A stretch of 26,232 bases of DNA from Chara braunii (Eukaryota > Streptophyta > Charophyceae > Charales > Characeae), in assembly GCA_003427395.1 (NCBI GenBank), contig BFEA01000371.1:1003144-1029375 (forward strand). The letters are read 5' to 3'. A program made the translations under genes and the position numbers. Under the pieces are notes generated by a model. The model saw nothing but the letters and a program-made list of their open reading frames with translations, had not been told where the DNA came from and ran no database searches. Position 1 is the stretch's first letter. Each line of letters begins with the position of its first letter. Of the stretch, positions 15,892 to 25,900 are shown in pieces.

Positions 15892-16787
15892 TTCCCATAC
15901 ACAACTGCGGCAAAGAATGTAAAATAAATAAAAGATGTTCTTTGCCTGTGACTGAGAATAGATACCGATACCATAAAAAATCCTTGTTCTTCAGGATGCA
16001 AGGAATATGAGCGAGAGCGATAGACAGAAATCCAAATTGCAAAATCACGAAGTAGTCCAGATAGTCATGTACCAAGCAGAGAGCACAATGCACCAAGGTA
16101 CCAATGCATCCGAATAAGAGCAATACAATGAACTCAAATGTCAATCATGCTGATGCTGTCACACCAACATAGTATCCAATGTCGCTCGTACTGAATGGTG
16201 CCCAACGCCCAGCCTACACTACTCAGCCTACCTAGCCTATCTACGTTCTTGGCATCTTGCAACAATATCACATCCGATTCGAAGTTGATGACCAATGTAC
16301 GTATGTACGTGTCTTCACCAATGCCGACCACCAACATAAACCAGGTATGTATCTCTCTCCTCCCCTCATCGCCCCTTTGTCTCCCCACTGCATGTGCCTC
16401 CTACCCGAAGACCGCCATCGCCATCACCCCCCTCCGCACGTGCAGCCCGGCTATGGCCGCCGTGCGCCCGCTGCCACCTCCGCACCCCCTCTCCCCTCTT
16501 GCGCCCGTGCGCGCGTCCATCCTACCTGCTTAGCGCAGCTACCGCACGGCAAAGCAGCAATGTGGCCGCATTGCCTTCCCAGGCCAGAATGCCGTGCCCC
16601 TGGGCACTCACTTTCCTACATGGAAAGTGTGCCTTGCTGCTAGCTGTTCTGGGCCTGGCGTGTAGGGGCCCACTGGCAGTAGCTTCAGGTTGGCCCCAAG
16701 TGTCTGTGCCCAGGCTCAGTTTCAGATACTGGCCTGGGCCTCATGTAGTTAGGCACGTCCAGGCGGCCCTCCAGGCTCCAAGTGTTT
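15892..16787. other. No gene recognised; CpG- and proline-codon-rich 16390-16560
   Basis: A minus-strand frame at 15866-16144 encodes a hydrophobic peptide but has no ATG and overlaps the retroposon boundary. The GC-rich block at 16390-16560 is open in all three plus frames with Pro/Ala/Arg-rich peptides, typical of GC-rich non-coding DNA. Confidence 0.35.
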
Positions 16788-16870
16788 GCTGCACTCTCAT
16801 TAGTTCGTGGTAGATGTGTGACCACAATGCTGCATTCTCATTGGTCCGCGACCTCTGAGTGATGTGCCGG
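16788..16870 (+). repeat. Diverged 41-bp tandem duplication
   Basis: GCTGCACTCTCATTAGTTCG (16788) and GCTGCATTCTCATTGGTCCG (16829) begin two adjacent units. A shorter duplication (TGTGCCCAGGG and TGTGCCCTGGG) follows near 16883 and 16906. Confidence 0.6.
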
Positions 16871-17112
16871 CCTCTCACTGCGTGTGCCCAGGGTGCAACT
16901 ACCTGTGCCCTGGGCTCAACTGTCGCACGTAGCAGCTGCTTCTGGAAGAAGCCAGTGAGAGCCTCACGTTGCTTTGTAACTAACTGGCGTGCTGCCACTG
17001 TCTGATACCCCACATATGAAAAATGGCAAAAGTAGGTCTCACGCGGATTTACAGGCCCGCCTTCACTTAGGGCGGGCACGAGGCTTGCTGGGGGCCTGAG
17101 CCCTGAGCGTCT

Positions 17113-17715
17113 GTGTGCCCAAAGGGGCCTTACAAGGGCTCAATCCTCGCAAGGACGTCCGCTAAATTGCAAAAGAGCTCTGAAGATTTTTTTATTTTTA
17201 TTTTTTTCCTTGAAGCACCACTACCTTTTCCCATGTCGGCCTCGGGTGGGCCTTCGATCTTAAGGAGGCCGAAACGAAATGACAGCTGCCGATCGGATTT
17301 ATCAACGGCAGCCATCGTCCAGCCCAGCCCCCAATTTTTTAGGAGTGGGCTATTTTCCCGTTTCCCCAACAGCGGGAAAGATAGTGATGGTTTATAGCTC
17401 CAAAGATTTCCATGGCCCCTGTGCATGTAAAAAAAAAAAAAAAAAAAAGGGTAAGAAACATGCAAATGGAGAAATAACAAGTTCTTGGTACTTTTTCTGA
17501 CATCAGACTGTCAGTGAGTGGATGACATTGGAGTTGCAGCAGACAAACTAAGACACAGTAAATCACGATCCTGGTTTGAAAAGGATCTTCTTTTTCTTTT
17601 TCTTTTTGACGATGACGATGATGAACTTCTGCTGATTCTCTGCTCGTCTGCAGTTGTAATCTTTCTCTGTCATTGGGCTTCCAAACTTGATTTGGAAAAA
17701 TAATAAAAGAAAGGT
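17113..17715. other. No gene recognised; motif shared with 18306 and a poly(A) tract
   Basis: The block CTGCCGATCGGATTTATCAA plus CGGCAG (17285-17310) recurs in diverged form at 18305-18332. A20 occurs at about 17419-17438. Open frames here include no known domain. Confidence 0.4.
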
Positions 17716-17821
17716 TTTGCATCATCTGTTGAAACGTGAAACGCACTCACGGAGGCACAACAGCCTTGTTTGCATCATCTGTTGAAACGTGAAACGCACT
17801 CACGGAGGCACAACAGCCTTG
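17716..17821 (+). repeat. Exact 53-bp tandem duplication
   Basis: Bases 17716-17768 and 17769-17821 are identical. The unit begins TTTGCATCATCTG and ends CAACAGCCTTG. Full identity suggests a recent event or an assembly duplication. Confidence 0.95.
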
Positions 17822-18132
17822 TGCCACCTCATCGGTGGACTGCCCCCACCTCTCTAGAACTTATACAAAACCAAAAACAAAGGGCCTCGCTGCACTACTC
17901 TCCAAATGCGCAAAATGAGAATGAATCCATCGCTAGAATATGGAAAGATACATTGCCATCTTTTTTTGTCTTTTTGTGCATGTAGAGAGTAGTGCAGTGA
18001 GGCCCAAAAAGAACTTGTTTACTGGCACTTTCTTCCTGCCAATGGGAAAGAAACTTGTAATCACTTCCCAAAGTCCACCTATTCCTTCAAATCTAATTTC
18101 CCCAAAAAAGAAGCATCACTTTCTGAAGTATT

Positions 18133-18405
18133 TTGTCCAAAGAAACTCAAGGTGACCCAACAGCCTCATGCCAGGTCATCATCAACTCTTGGAGAATCGA
18201 AAACTCGGCCTGCTCGTACACATTAAAGCACCAGTACATGGGCACCTGGGCCGCGGGCCTGACACCTCAAATTCTGGAGGACCTGGTGCGAAACGAGAAC
18301 GCAACCGCCGATCGAATTTATCGACGGCAGGCCCAGCGTTTGACGTTGCGGGATCGTTTCTTGTGGCGACAAGTTTCGGACTGCATGGCTGGGGCCATGT
18401 ACTAG
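18133..18405 (+). pseudogene. Possible retroelement protein remnant
   Basis: A 90-codon open frame includes 'NENATADRIYRRQAQRLTLR' followed by 'DRFLWRQVSD'. The frame of the shared block near 17279 reads 'MTAADRIYQRQ', so both the DNA and the peptide of this stretch recur in the window. The pattern of a hydrophobic LRD..LWR segment loosely recalls the region before the zinc-binding part of Ty3-type integrases, but no His/Cys cluster follows and the frame stops. The assignment is tentative. An unrelated repeat with chance coding potential is equally possible. Confidence 0.25.
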
Positions 18406-18692
18406 CGGTTTAACGAGCATTCATAATTCATGGTGTTTTCTTTGTTAAAGGGGGTTGCATCAATCGAATTCTATCAGATCCGAAGTTCGAACTCATGACC
18501 TTGTCATTAATTAACAGCTGCATTTGCGTATCATGTATGTTGTTGCTCATCGCAGACCACAGAAATTATTAGTGCATTGTAGAAGATTCATAGGGAATAC
18601 TCACAGCAGAAATTTTCAGGAATAGATTGCTCGTACAACCCCTGCTAGCACCCCAGGAGGATGTAAACTTCAACCACCACAAACTCTGAGCC

Positions 18693-18840
18693 TTTTTTTT
18701 TTTTTTTTCGGTAAGACTCAGACTCAGGTTACTAGGTGGGGTGATAAGACCATCCACCCCTAGTACCCCTCTGCAGGGTGCTCCAATCTATATTGGTGGG
18801 TAGCCACACCTGCTGGAAACCGTGTCCAGCGTCCCTTGAA
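18693..18840 (-). mobile_element. 5'-truncated LINE 3' end (copy D)
   Basis: A 16-base poly(T) at 18693-18708 is followed by ~70 bp of sequence and the shared core 'GCTCCAATCTATATTGGTGG' (from 18780) ending 'CCAGCGTCCCTTG'. The stretch CTAGGTGGGG..CCACCCCTAGTA in between can form a hairpin. The minus orientation matches copies A, B and C. Confidence 0.7.
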
Positions 18841-19606
18841 ACATCCAACCGATTGAATAGTTTGCAGTTGAATATAGTTGAAAATAAAGCTGAAAATGTT
18901 GGAAAAAAGTAAAATTAAATTATTAAATTAAGACATTTGAGAAGTAAAGGCTGGTCATTTTAGGCTGCTGTCTGCATCTTCCGCGTGTGCTCATTGTCCG
19001 CCTCTCCTGCTGAACTCCACCAGTTGCCAGCCACCTGTCTCTTCTGCTGGTTCCTCTTTCCCTCTTAACTTCTGTTTATTGTCCACTCTTTTTCTTGGCA
19101 ATGCTCATGTCTCTTGATGAAATTAAAGCCCTCTCTTCTCGCCTCTGGACAATCTGTTTTTTAAGAAAACATGGGAGATCTGTCACCTCTTCAGACCACT
19201 CAAAGTCCGCCAGATATTATTTGGAGACTTGCAGCAGCCCCCCCTTAATGTGAGCATTCAGCACCCCCCTCCTCCAAACCATTGTAGATCAACCAACACA
19301 AGCGCAGATGGAGGAAAGGGGTCTGGGAACAATTTTGGAGACCTCGATGAAGCTCCTGGATGAACTTTGAACCATGCCGAGCCCGAAGAAAACTTGCGCC
19401 AAGCTTTGCCGAAGCCCCAACGCGACTAAGTCTTTTTCTTTTGTTTTGGCTGCCGCCGCCAGCCAGCCATTTTGGTCCAGTAGTGACCAGCCTCCAAAGA
19501 ATGCGGTATAACCGTGTAAGGTTTCGAGTTTGCCTGTGAAAGGTAGTGGTGGTTTAAAATAACATGACTAAAATAAAGGATGTATCATATATCTGATTTC
19601 ACTCTC
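18841..19606. other. No gene recognised
   Basis: On the minus strand 19212-19076 is open for about 45 codons and reads a charged peptide (LADFEWSEEVTDLPCF, then KKQIVQRREERA). It has no start and matches no family I know. AT-rich 18870-18940 looks like spacer. Confidence 0.35.
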
Positions 19607-20125
19607 TTTTTTTTTAAAAAAAAAAGGGCGGCAGTCTTGAGATATATCCACAGGTGACCGGCCCAGGGTAATTCGAGATTATTATGGAAGTTATTATTGT
19701 AGATTATCTGTCATGATCATGACTTATTGAGCTTCCTTATTGAGCTTATGTTATGACAGGTATGTTGAGAGTTTTTTTTGCCACTGGAAATATCGTGAAA
19801 TTGAGGGTCTCAACCCTGATAGCATCGTAATAATTATTATGAATGTCAGCTATGATGCTTCTGACTAAGAACTCAACCTGAGAGCTCTTTTATTGGATGT
19901 GTATTGGGTGTGTCCCGACCGGCCGCAGCAGGACCTGAGCAGCCACTTCCACTTGGCCCGATGCTCCCGTATTGCAACGGGTTACAGGGCGGCTCCCCAG
20001 CGAGTTACCAGTGTTGACTGGCCGTGGCCACCAATCCTTCAGGCCACTGAAAGTGACGGCAACGGGAATAGAACCCAGCACCTACGCGGTGCCGCTCAGG
20101 CATGAAACCTACTGAGCTTCGGGAC
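19607..20125 (-). mobile_element. tRNA-derived SINE, about 519 bp, with TSDs
   Basis: Read on the minus strand from 20125 the element starts GTCCCGAAGCTCAGTAGG. This contains a good RNA polymerase III A box (AGCTCAGTAGG). About 30 bases further on is GGGTTCTATTCCC, a match to the B box (GGTTCRANTCC) apart from the central bases. The 3' end runs CCGCCC, T10, A9. ATCTGATTTCACTCTC (19591-19606) and ATCTGATTTCGCTCTC (20126-20141) are the TSD, differing at one base, and they abut the first base of the tRNA-like head and the last base of the tail. The element has no coding role. It depends on a LINE for retroposition. The T10 before the tail could act as a polymerase III terminator. Confidence 0.8.
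20063..20118 (-). promoter_or_regulatory. Internal RNA polymerase III promoter of the SINE (A and B boxes)
   Basis: A box AGCTCAGTAGG at 20118-20108 and B box within 20076-20063 (GGGTTCTATTCCCG), spaced as in tRNA genes. The B box has T in place of the usual G, which may weaken it. Confidence 0.7.
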
Positions 20126-20897
20126 ATCTGATTTCGCTCTCACACAGATTCAGTTGGGAAAGTCGTGGTGTGAGCCTGCCCTTAGAGCAGAGACCGTCAG
20201 GCAGAACCCCAACCGATACGTTCGCCAATCTAGCAAGCCCATGTTAAAACCATAAGTACTTCCTAAAGTCGTGCGCGCAAACAAGCTGCGACTTTAGGAA
20301 ACGTACGGGGCACTGCAGAAGCGCCCAAACTCATCCGACTAGAAATGTTTCTACTCTATTTTTTTCCTGCTCCGATAGCTCGGCCATGTACAGGTGGTTT
20401 AAACATTTGGCAACTTGGCACACACTCGACGCACTGTCATTGTTATGTGACGCCCAACCTCACGCCCAGCGCGACTTCCTGATCGGAGTGATGGGGGGCC
20501 TGGAAGTGCGAAAAAGGGGTGTGCCAAGGATTTTAGGAAAATGGGGGTGGAGTCCCAGGTCGGAACTGAGATCTCCTGTGTCAAGTTTTGGGGATATGAA
20601 TGCAAGTGTGTAGGCGAAGGACGAGGGTTCTGTTTTAGGCCTCGCGGAATGGGGCGGTCACCTCCGTGGGTCCCGCGGCCGGGGACGGATTCGTATCCTG
20701 TGTACCGTCGGGACGCTATTGTTGTCCCGTTGGTACAGCACCTGTCGGCGGTGGGTTTAGCAGATCTTGGAATGGGACGTGGCTGGCATCAGCCGAAGGC
20801 TGTGTTCCCGTTGTTCGGCTTCCGAGCGGGTTAGTCGGATGAACCTCGATGCTTGGTAGCCATGGTCTCGCAGGCACTCAGAACACTGGGGTTGTGG
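20126..20897. other. No gene recognised; strong hairpin at 20256-20306
   Basis: TTCCTAAAGTCG (20260-20271) pairs perfectly with CGACTTTAGGAA (20289-20300), and GTAC extends the stem on both sides across a two-base bulge. The plus-strand frame at 20541-20834 is open but unrecognised. Confidence 0.45.
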
Positions 20898-21485
20898 CTA
20901 GTAGGGGGCGAGTGCTCGCCAAAGGGCAATGGTCAGGCAGTGGAAGGGCAATAGACGGTGATAGGGAGTGAACTCTGTTTCCAGGATAACAATGTCGGGT
21001 TCAGTGATGATCTGACACATGCACGGGCTGGGGCAGTCGGAGAAATGGGGAATACGTTCTAAGGCCCGCCCAATATCCCACTCGCAGACGCACTCGATTC
21101 CTGTTGGGTACGGAAACTCTGGGAGCTCGGTCCTCGATCGTGCAGAAAGGCATGTGCGTTCCCAATACTCTCGGAACTCGCGATCCCTTAAACACTCGTG
21201 GTCAGTGATCCGGAAGGGCGTCTCGACATTCATGCTGCGCGGCGGAGTGGGAATCCATACATTCGGGTTGCTTGGCTGGGAGCCGGATCGGGGGCAAATC
21301 CTGTAGACACGCGTGTACGTGATGACCTCCTTCGGTCGGGCGTACACGTACGTGCACAAGATCTTCCTTCCATCAGGCTGGGAATTTTCACAACTTTCGG
21401 TACATGTACATCGGCGCGTCGGCCCAGAGGTGTTGCTGGTGGGCTCAGTGTGAAACAAACATCTAATCAACCGGCATGCTCATCC
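20898..21485 (-). CDS. Cysteine-rich open frame, unknown function
   Basis: The minus strand is open for about 190 codons, from a stop near 21485 to the stop at 20898, with no ATG near its 5' end. It could be an internal exon: TGTTTGTTTCACACTGAG near 21443 would serve as a splice acceptor. The peptide has clustered cysteines ('RRCTCTESCEN', 'CVCEW', 'CPSPCMC') and stretches such as 'EFREYWERTCLSARSRTELP'. The cysteine spacing resembles secreted disulfide-rich proteins, but I recognise no family. The length is near the chance maximum for a window of this size, and the plus strand is also open across part of it. Confidence 0.3.
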
Positions 21486-21756
21486 ATATTACAAAAAGGA
21501 AAGACGAGGAAACAACAAGCACTCATGCATCAAAACATACAGTTACCCACTGGCCAGAGATCATATATGGATCGAGTGTAGGCAATCAATCAATCAAGTT
21601 GGCAACCAAGTAGGAGGAAGGGGCGGGGAGGGGAATCACTCATCAATTCACAGAAAAGAAAAACCCGAGATGACCAATCCAAAAGATGGCTTGTGCCAGA
21701 CATCAAAATTTCATAGAAGGTCGAAGGAAAAACATCATCCCCACACCTCCCGTTCC

Positions 21757-21758
<2 letters not shown>

Positions 21759-21842
<84 letters not shown>
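21759..21842. repeat. (CT)42 microsatellite
   Basis: An uninterrupted CT run of 84 bases, the longest simple repeat in the window. Confidence 0.98.
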
Positions 21843-21845
<3 letters not shown>

Positions 21846-22883
21846 CACCACCCCGATGCGGGCAGTATATCGCCTCACACCTACTACTTACACAAAGTTG
21901 TCACCCCGCTTAGTCTGAACATGCAAGCCAGGTTCGTCCGTGTGCCACAGTCCTTCGCAGCCACACGTCAATCCCGCATACCCAGCACCAGCCCGTCGGA
22001 TCACCCAACTCCCTACTCACCGTCTTCCTCCTACCCGTTAGCCGATCCTCTCGACTATGTTAACTCCAAAGTTGATTAGAGAGCGAGTTAATCGTGCCTG
22101 CAAAATTTATAGCATGAACGTCCGCGCGAGATAACCCGGATTGTGCCTGAGTGGGAGGGAGGAGGAAGGAAGGAAGTTCCTACGGTGCATGGTCGGGCCG
22201 CGACGTGGGGGACAGCCACTCTCCGCGTATCGATCTAGTCATGCATCGTTTAGGCAAATAAGATCGAGTAAAATATGTGCGCGCAGGGGCGCGACGAAGA
22301 TATCAAGAAGGAGAAGATTACAGTTACATTTGCGCTTTGCCAAGAAGAGAATAACAGTTATGCGTGAGATTAAGGCGCGGAGAAGCCAGAGCACAGACCC
22401 TGGCGCGGCAGAGCGCGCGCAAGCAAGAAACACCGTGTTGTTGCAGACAAAATTACGACACACCCGAATTCCTAGCCTAATTTAGGTCCTAATTGCAAAA
22501 AGGAATTCGAGAAAAGAAATTGTGAGAGCCCACATGGGCTCGGCATCAGTTGAAAATTCAAAAGATTCCCCCGCACGACCATCGCGCCAAAATTCCCCAA
22601 CCTCGCAGCAGAACAAGAAAGAAGCTATGGCAACAGTTATTTTCCGCGCTTGCTAAGGCGCGATCAACTACCAACCGTAGTGGGACCCCCCCGTTTTTCT
22701 AGAAGACGAGGGTATTCGTGTAATTGGGCGGGCCCTCCCCGATCAACCCCCAAAGTACCGTCGCACAGAAAGTCGCGCGTTTACGGAAAGCAGTTCGTCA
22801 TAATTATAGCATCAGATCTCCGTCTCCATAAGATTACAAAGTTATACAAAGTTACAAAGTACAAAGTAATACAAACCTTGTAG
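21843..22883. other. No gene recognised
   Basis: A 52-codon Ser/Pro-rich plus frame starts at ATG 21921, and a 114-codon Arg-rich plus frame spans 22141-22485. Neither has a recognisable domain. Irregular TTACAAAG/TTATACAAAG repeats occupy 22829-22876, just before the LINE begins. Confidence 0.4.
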
Positions 22884-23332
22884 GACCAGCTTCTCCACCT
22901 AGTTCAACACAGATGGCAAGGAATCAGGATCCGAAGAAAATTAGCAAAATGGACCGCCGAAGGCATTATGGACTCCCAATTTTTTAGTCTGGCTTCCATG
23001 AGAGCACACCGCAGGACTATTGAGGCCTTTTTGGACCCGGTCACCGACGAATTAGCCACCTCCACAGTCCATTACGTGAGGATCGCCAAATCCTATAACA
23101 AAGACATATTTTCCTCCCACATCCCCTAACAGCAGGATGCAAACCGCCTTAGAGAACTGGAAGATTTCCTACGTCCTATGTCGGGTCACCTCACCTCGAT
23201 ACAGAAAGACCAATTGGACCACCAGGGCACCAAAGAAGAGATTTGGACGGCCCACATGCAAATGGAGAAAGAGAAAACCTCGGGCTTAGACTACTTCCCC
23301 AAACTTCCAAAGAATTTTGGGAGGCAATGTGA
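22884..23332 (+). pseudogene. LINE ORF2: segment between endonuclease and RT
   Basis: The frame from 22884 contains 'RRKLAKWTAEGIMDSQFFSL' and 'RRTIEAFLDPVTDEL'. This is the familiar LINE pattern of a basic-aromatic segment (KW..EGD..T.FF), then a DP.TGE-like turn. An in-frame TAA occurs at 23127-23129. Near 23300-23312 the frame shifts: KEKTSGLDYFPK passes to SKEFWEAM, and a TGA at 23330-23332 follows. Confidence 0.8.
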
Positions 23333-24079
23333 CCTTTCCTAAGCGATGACCTGATGAATTTCTACAGAGCGGTGTGGGATTCCGGAGAGCTGGGGGAATT
23401 CGTAGGACAAGGGGGTTTATCGTTACTTCATAAAAAAGGGGACAAAATGAACATCCGGAATTACCGACCCATCACACTCTTGACAGTGGTTTACAAAATG
23501 TTGTCCGAAGCGTTGGCCAGCCAGATGATTAGGGTAATGAAGGACATCATCCATCCAGCCCAGACCGGTTTCATGCGCAACCGGAACATCCAAGAGAATA
23601 TACTCCTGGTCAACGAGATGGTTAGCTTGGCTCATCAGTCTAAAAAAAATGTCGCGCTCATCTTTATTGACTTTGAAAAAGCCTATGGCCATGTGGACTG
23701 GACATTCTTAGACATGTGTCTGGGGCGGCTAAATTTTGGCAACAATTTTCGGAGGTGGGTCCGTATTCTGCACCATAATGCAACCACGAGCGTTCAAGTA
23801 AACAGGTTTATGGCTCCAGAGATAAGACTGCAAGGGGACCTCATCGCCCCCTTCTTATTCATCATCATAATGGAAGCGTTAGCAGCCAACCTCCGACAGA
23901 GCAAGAGAATTCAGATAGCCGACATTCCGGAGGAGGCGGTCCCAGTATGCTCACTATTCGCAGATGATCTTACAATTATGGTCGACGCCACACATCAGAA
24001 AATGGAAGAGATACACAGGTTCATGGACCTTTCTACTCCCTTTCGGATATGGCCGTCAACTGGGGGCACAGAACGATAG
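23333..24079 (+). pseudogene. LINE reverse transcriptase domain
   Basis: This is the RNA-dependent DNA polymerase domain that copies LINE RNA at the nicked target. Counting from the ATG at 23354, motif 1-2 is at residues 36-51 (NYRPITLLTVVYKML), followed by 'HPAQTGFMRNRNIQENILLV'. Motif A, FIDFEKAYGHVDW, is at 104-116 with the catalytic Asp at 106. Motif B, 'LQGDLIAPFLF', is at 159-169. Motif C, FADD, is at 202-205 with both catalytic Asp present. In motif B the usual RQGDP(L/I) appears as LQGDL, so conserved Arg and Pro are lost. The frame breaks near 24040 and ends at a stop at 24079. The catalytic aspartates survive but the copy cannot give an intact polymerase. Confidence 0.92.
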
Positions 24080-24927
24080 GATGGTGGCTCCACCACTAAG
24101 GGGGCCGCCCCCCGGAAGGTCACCACATCACTTGGGTGGATATAGAATCCCCAATCAGGATTCTGGGGGTAACGATGACAGTCAATGGTAAACCCCCGAA
24201 AAATGACGGTTGGATATCAGCCCTGGCATGCGCCAAACTCTCCCAATGAAACCATCAACACACGTCACTTTTTGGGCGGGCCTTGGTGATAAAGAATGTA
24301 GTCTTAGCCTCCCTTTGGTATAAATCGGTACTATGGCTACTAAGCCCAGGGGCCTTGAAGACCTTAAAGAGGAAGGTGGCAGCTTATCTATGGAGAGGGG
24401 ATAGTGAGAACCCCCACGCCATCAGTCGGGTGGCATGGGACTCTGTCACTCAACCCAAGGCCAAGGGAGGACTTGGCATTATAGACCCCCTCACCCAATC
24501 CCAAACCCTTACTTTACAATGGGTCGTACGTTTGATATTCGAGAATACACTCGTATGGAGACCACTAGCACTGACGCAAATTGCCCGCCTGGCCCCGGAG
24601 GCCCCTCAGTCCGTTCACCCCCTCCAATGGTTAGACGACCGTTACTGGAGACTGCCACGACACCCCCGGGGAGGGGAGGGACGGGAAGATGACTTCTGGC
24701 CTCGACTGTTAAAAATTTGGAGAAGACTACCCCCTCCGAATCGCCCACCCCCAGACAGGTGGGAGGAATTAGCAAGGCAACCCCTCTTTGGAAACCGATG
24801 GATTACTAACGAACAAAGTCATATTTTTTGTAGCACGGACGCCCCGTGGAAAGGCTGGGTGAAAAATGGGGTGACTCGACTGGGCGACCTTTGGGATGGG
24901 GAGAGGAAGGACTGGAAGAGCCCGTAA
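24080..24927 (+). pseudogene. LINE ORF2: RT thumb and connection region
   Basis: After the frame change near 24040 another phase carries on (VDIESPIRILGVTM, a LINE 'I.YLG' type motif) with stops. From 24283 an open stretch of 214 codons reads 'LKRKVAAYLWRGDSENPHAI' and 'AKGGLGIIDPLTQSQTLTLQ'. The YLW.G and P...GGLG(I/V).DP signatures are typical of the region after the palm domain in plant LINEs. It ends in a stop at 24925-24927, directly before the next open stretch. Confidence 0.85.
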
Positions 24928-24930
24928 AAG

Positions 24931-25239
24931 ATGAGGGAGGAATTGAGATATTGTCACAATATTGAATCAGCACTGGAGGCAATAACGGAGGCCCTCCCGA
25001 TAGGATGGTGGCCCATTCTTCGCAGAGGCCCGGTGGTGAAGGAGGGTGATTGGGTGGCCAAGAAAGGGAGGGACGATAAGGTAGGGCTGGTTCATCTAGT
25101 CCCCCCGGACGATGGGCTGACCGAGTGGTACAACATAACAGGAGACGGTACGCTGGAAGGGATCCAGGACCCTTTCAAATGGACTCTAAAGAAGGATCTA
25201 CACCGAATCAGGGTTATAGAGGATGGAGACCACCGGTGA
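24931..25239 (+). pseudogene. LINE ORF2: linker before the zinc finger
   Basis: A 102-codon frame continues the element ('ALPIGWWPILRRGPVVKEGD', 'DPFKWTLKKDLHRIRVIEDG'). The last part aligns weakly with LINE copy C (QVRVLFISAIKG). No defined domain. It is separated from its neighbours only by single stops or frame changes. Confidence 0.7.
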
Positions 25240-25900
25240 GCTTTTTTTTCCTGAAATTGTCATAGAAAACCTCCCAATAAACCCATTGGAATGAATCTGG
25301 AACCCAGACACACGACATAACCCAAGACACCCAAAACCAAAAATGTTGTCGGGTCTCACTGTGAAGGCAACATAGAAAATGATCAGAACTAAGCGGTGCC
25401 TCAAAGACACAGTGATCAACAGATGGCAGAAGCACCTCAACCTGGAGAGACACCTTCTCACACAGATTCGATGGTTCAGCAACACCAAGTGCAGACCTGC
25501 GAAAATCACATCGTTACAATTGCAGATCTTGGATCGGTGCCTACCTACCAACGACTGGCTGATCGATCACTCACGTTTGGAGCAACAAGGCCGTGCGTTC
25601 CTTTGGTGCTCCCGTTGCCTTTTGGGATTCCCGGCTAGAAAGAGAGCAGAGACAATCGAACACATATTCCTCCAATGCCCGACAGCAGTTTTGACTTGGC
25701 GGTGGTGGGATAGGGTGTGGCAACAAATGGTTCCAGGGCATCCATGGCCGTGGGAATGGCGGGCCATCCTCATGGGTCACTACCCACCCTTTCAAGACAA
25801 CACCTTTGTGAGAAATATGTTTCATCTGTCACGAAGAACGATCTTGTGGATCTTGTGGTGGCAACGTTGGTGTCCTAACTTTAGACAAGGTGCTGATTGA
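25240..25900 (+). pseudogene. LINE ORF2: zf-RVT zinc-binding domain
   Basis: The stretch before 25379 continues the element with two stops (PINPLE, stop, IWNPDTRHNPRHPKP). From 25379 a 173-codon frame holds the reverse-transcriptase zinc-binding domain (zf-RVT type). 'LDRCLPTNDWLIDHSRLEQQ' is followed by Cys77-x2-Cys80 and, after 14 residues, ETIEH with His95 and Cys100 in HIFLQCP. All four likely zinc ligands are present. The domain is thought to help RNA or DNA binding during target-primed reverse transcription. The frame departs from the family near 25885. Confidence 0.88.

Noticed and set aside
15866-16144. Hydrophobic minus-strand frame resembling a membrane protein
   Set aside because: No ATG start. 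It is short, overlaps a retroposon boundary and matches no family.
18480-18505. GTTCGAACTC, B-box-like sequence
   Set aside because: It resembles a tRNA T-loop, but there is no matching A box or cloverleaf at the right distance.
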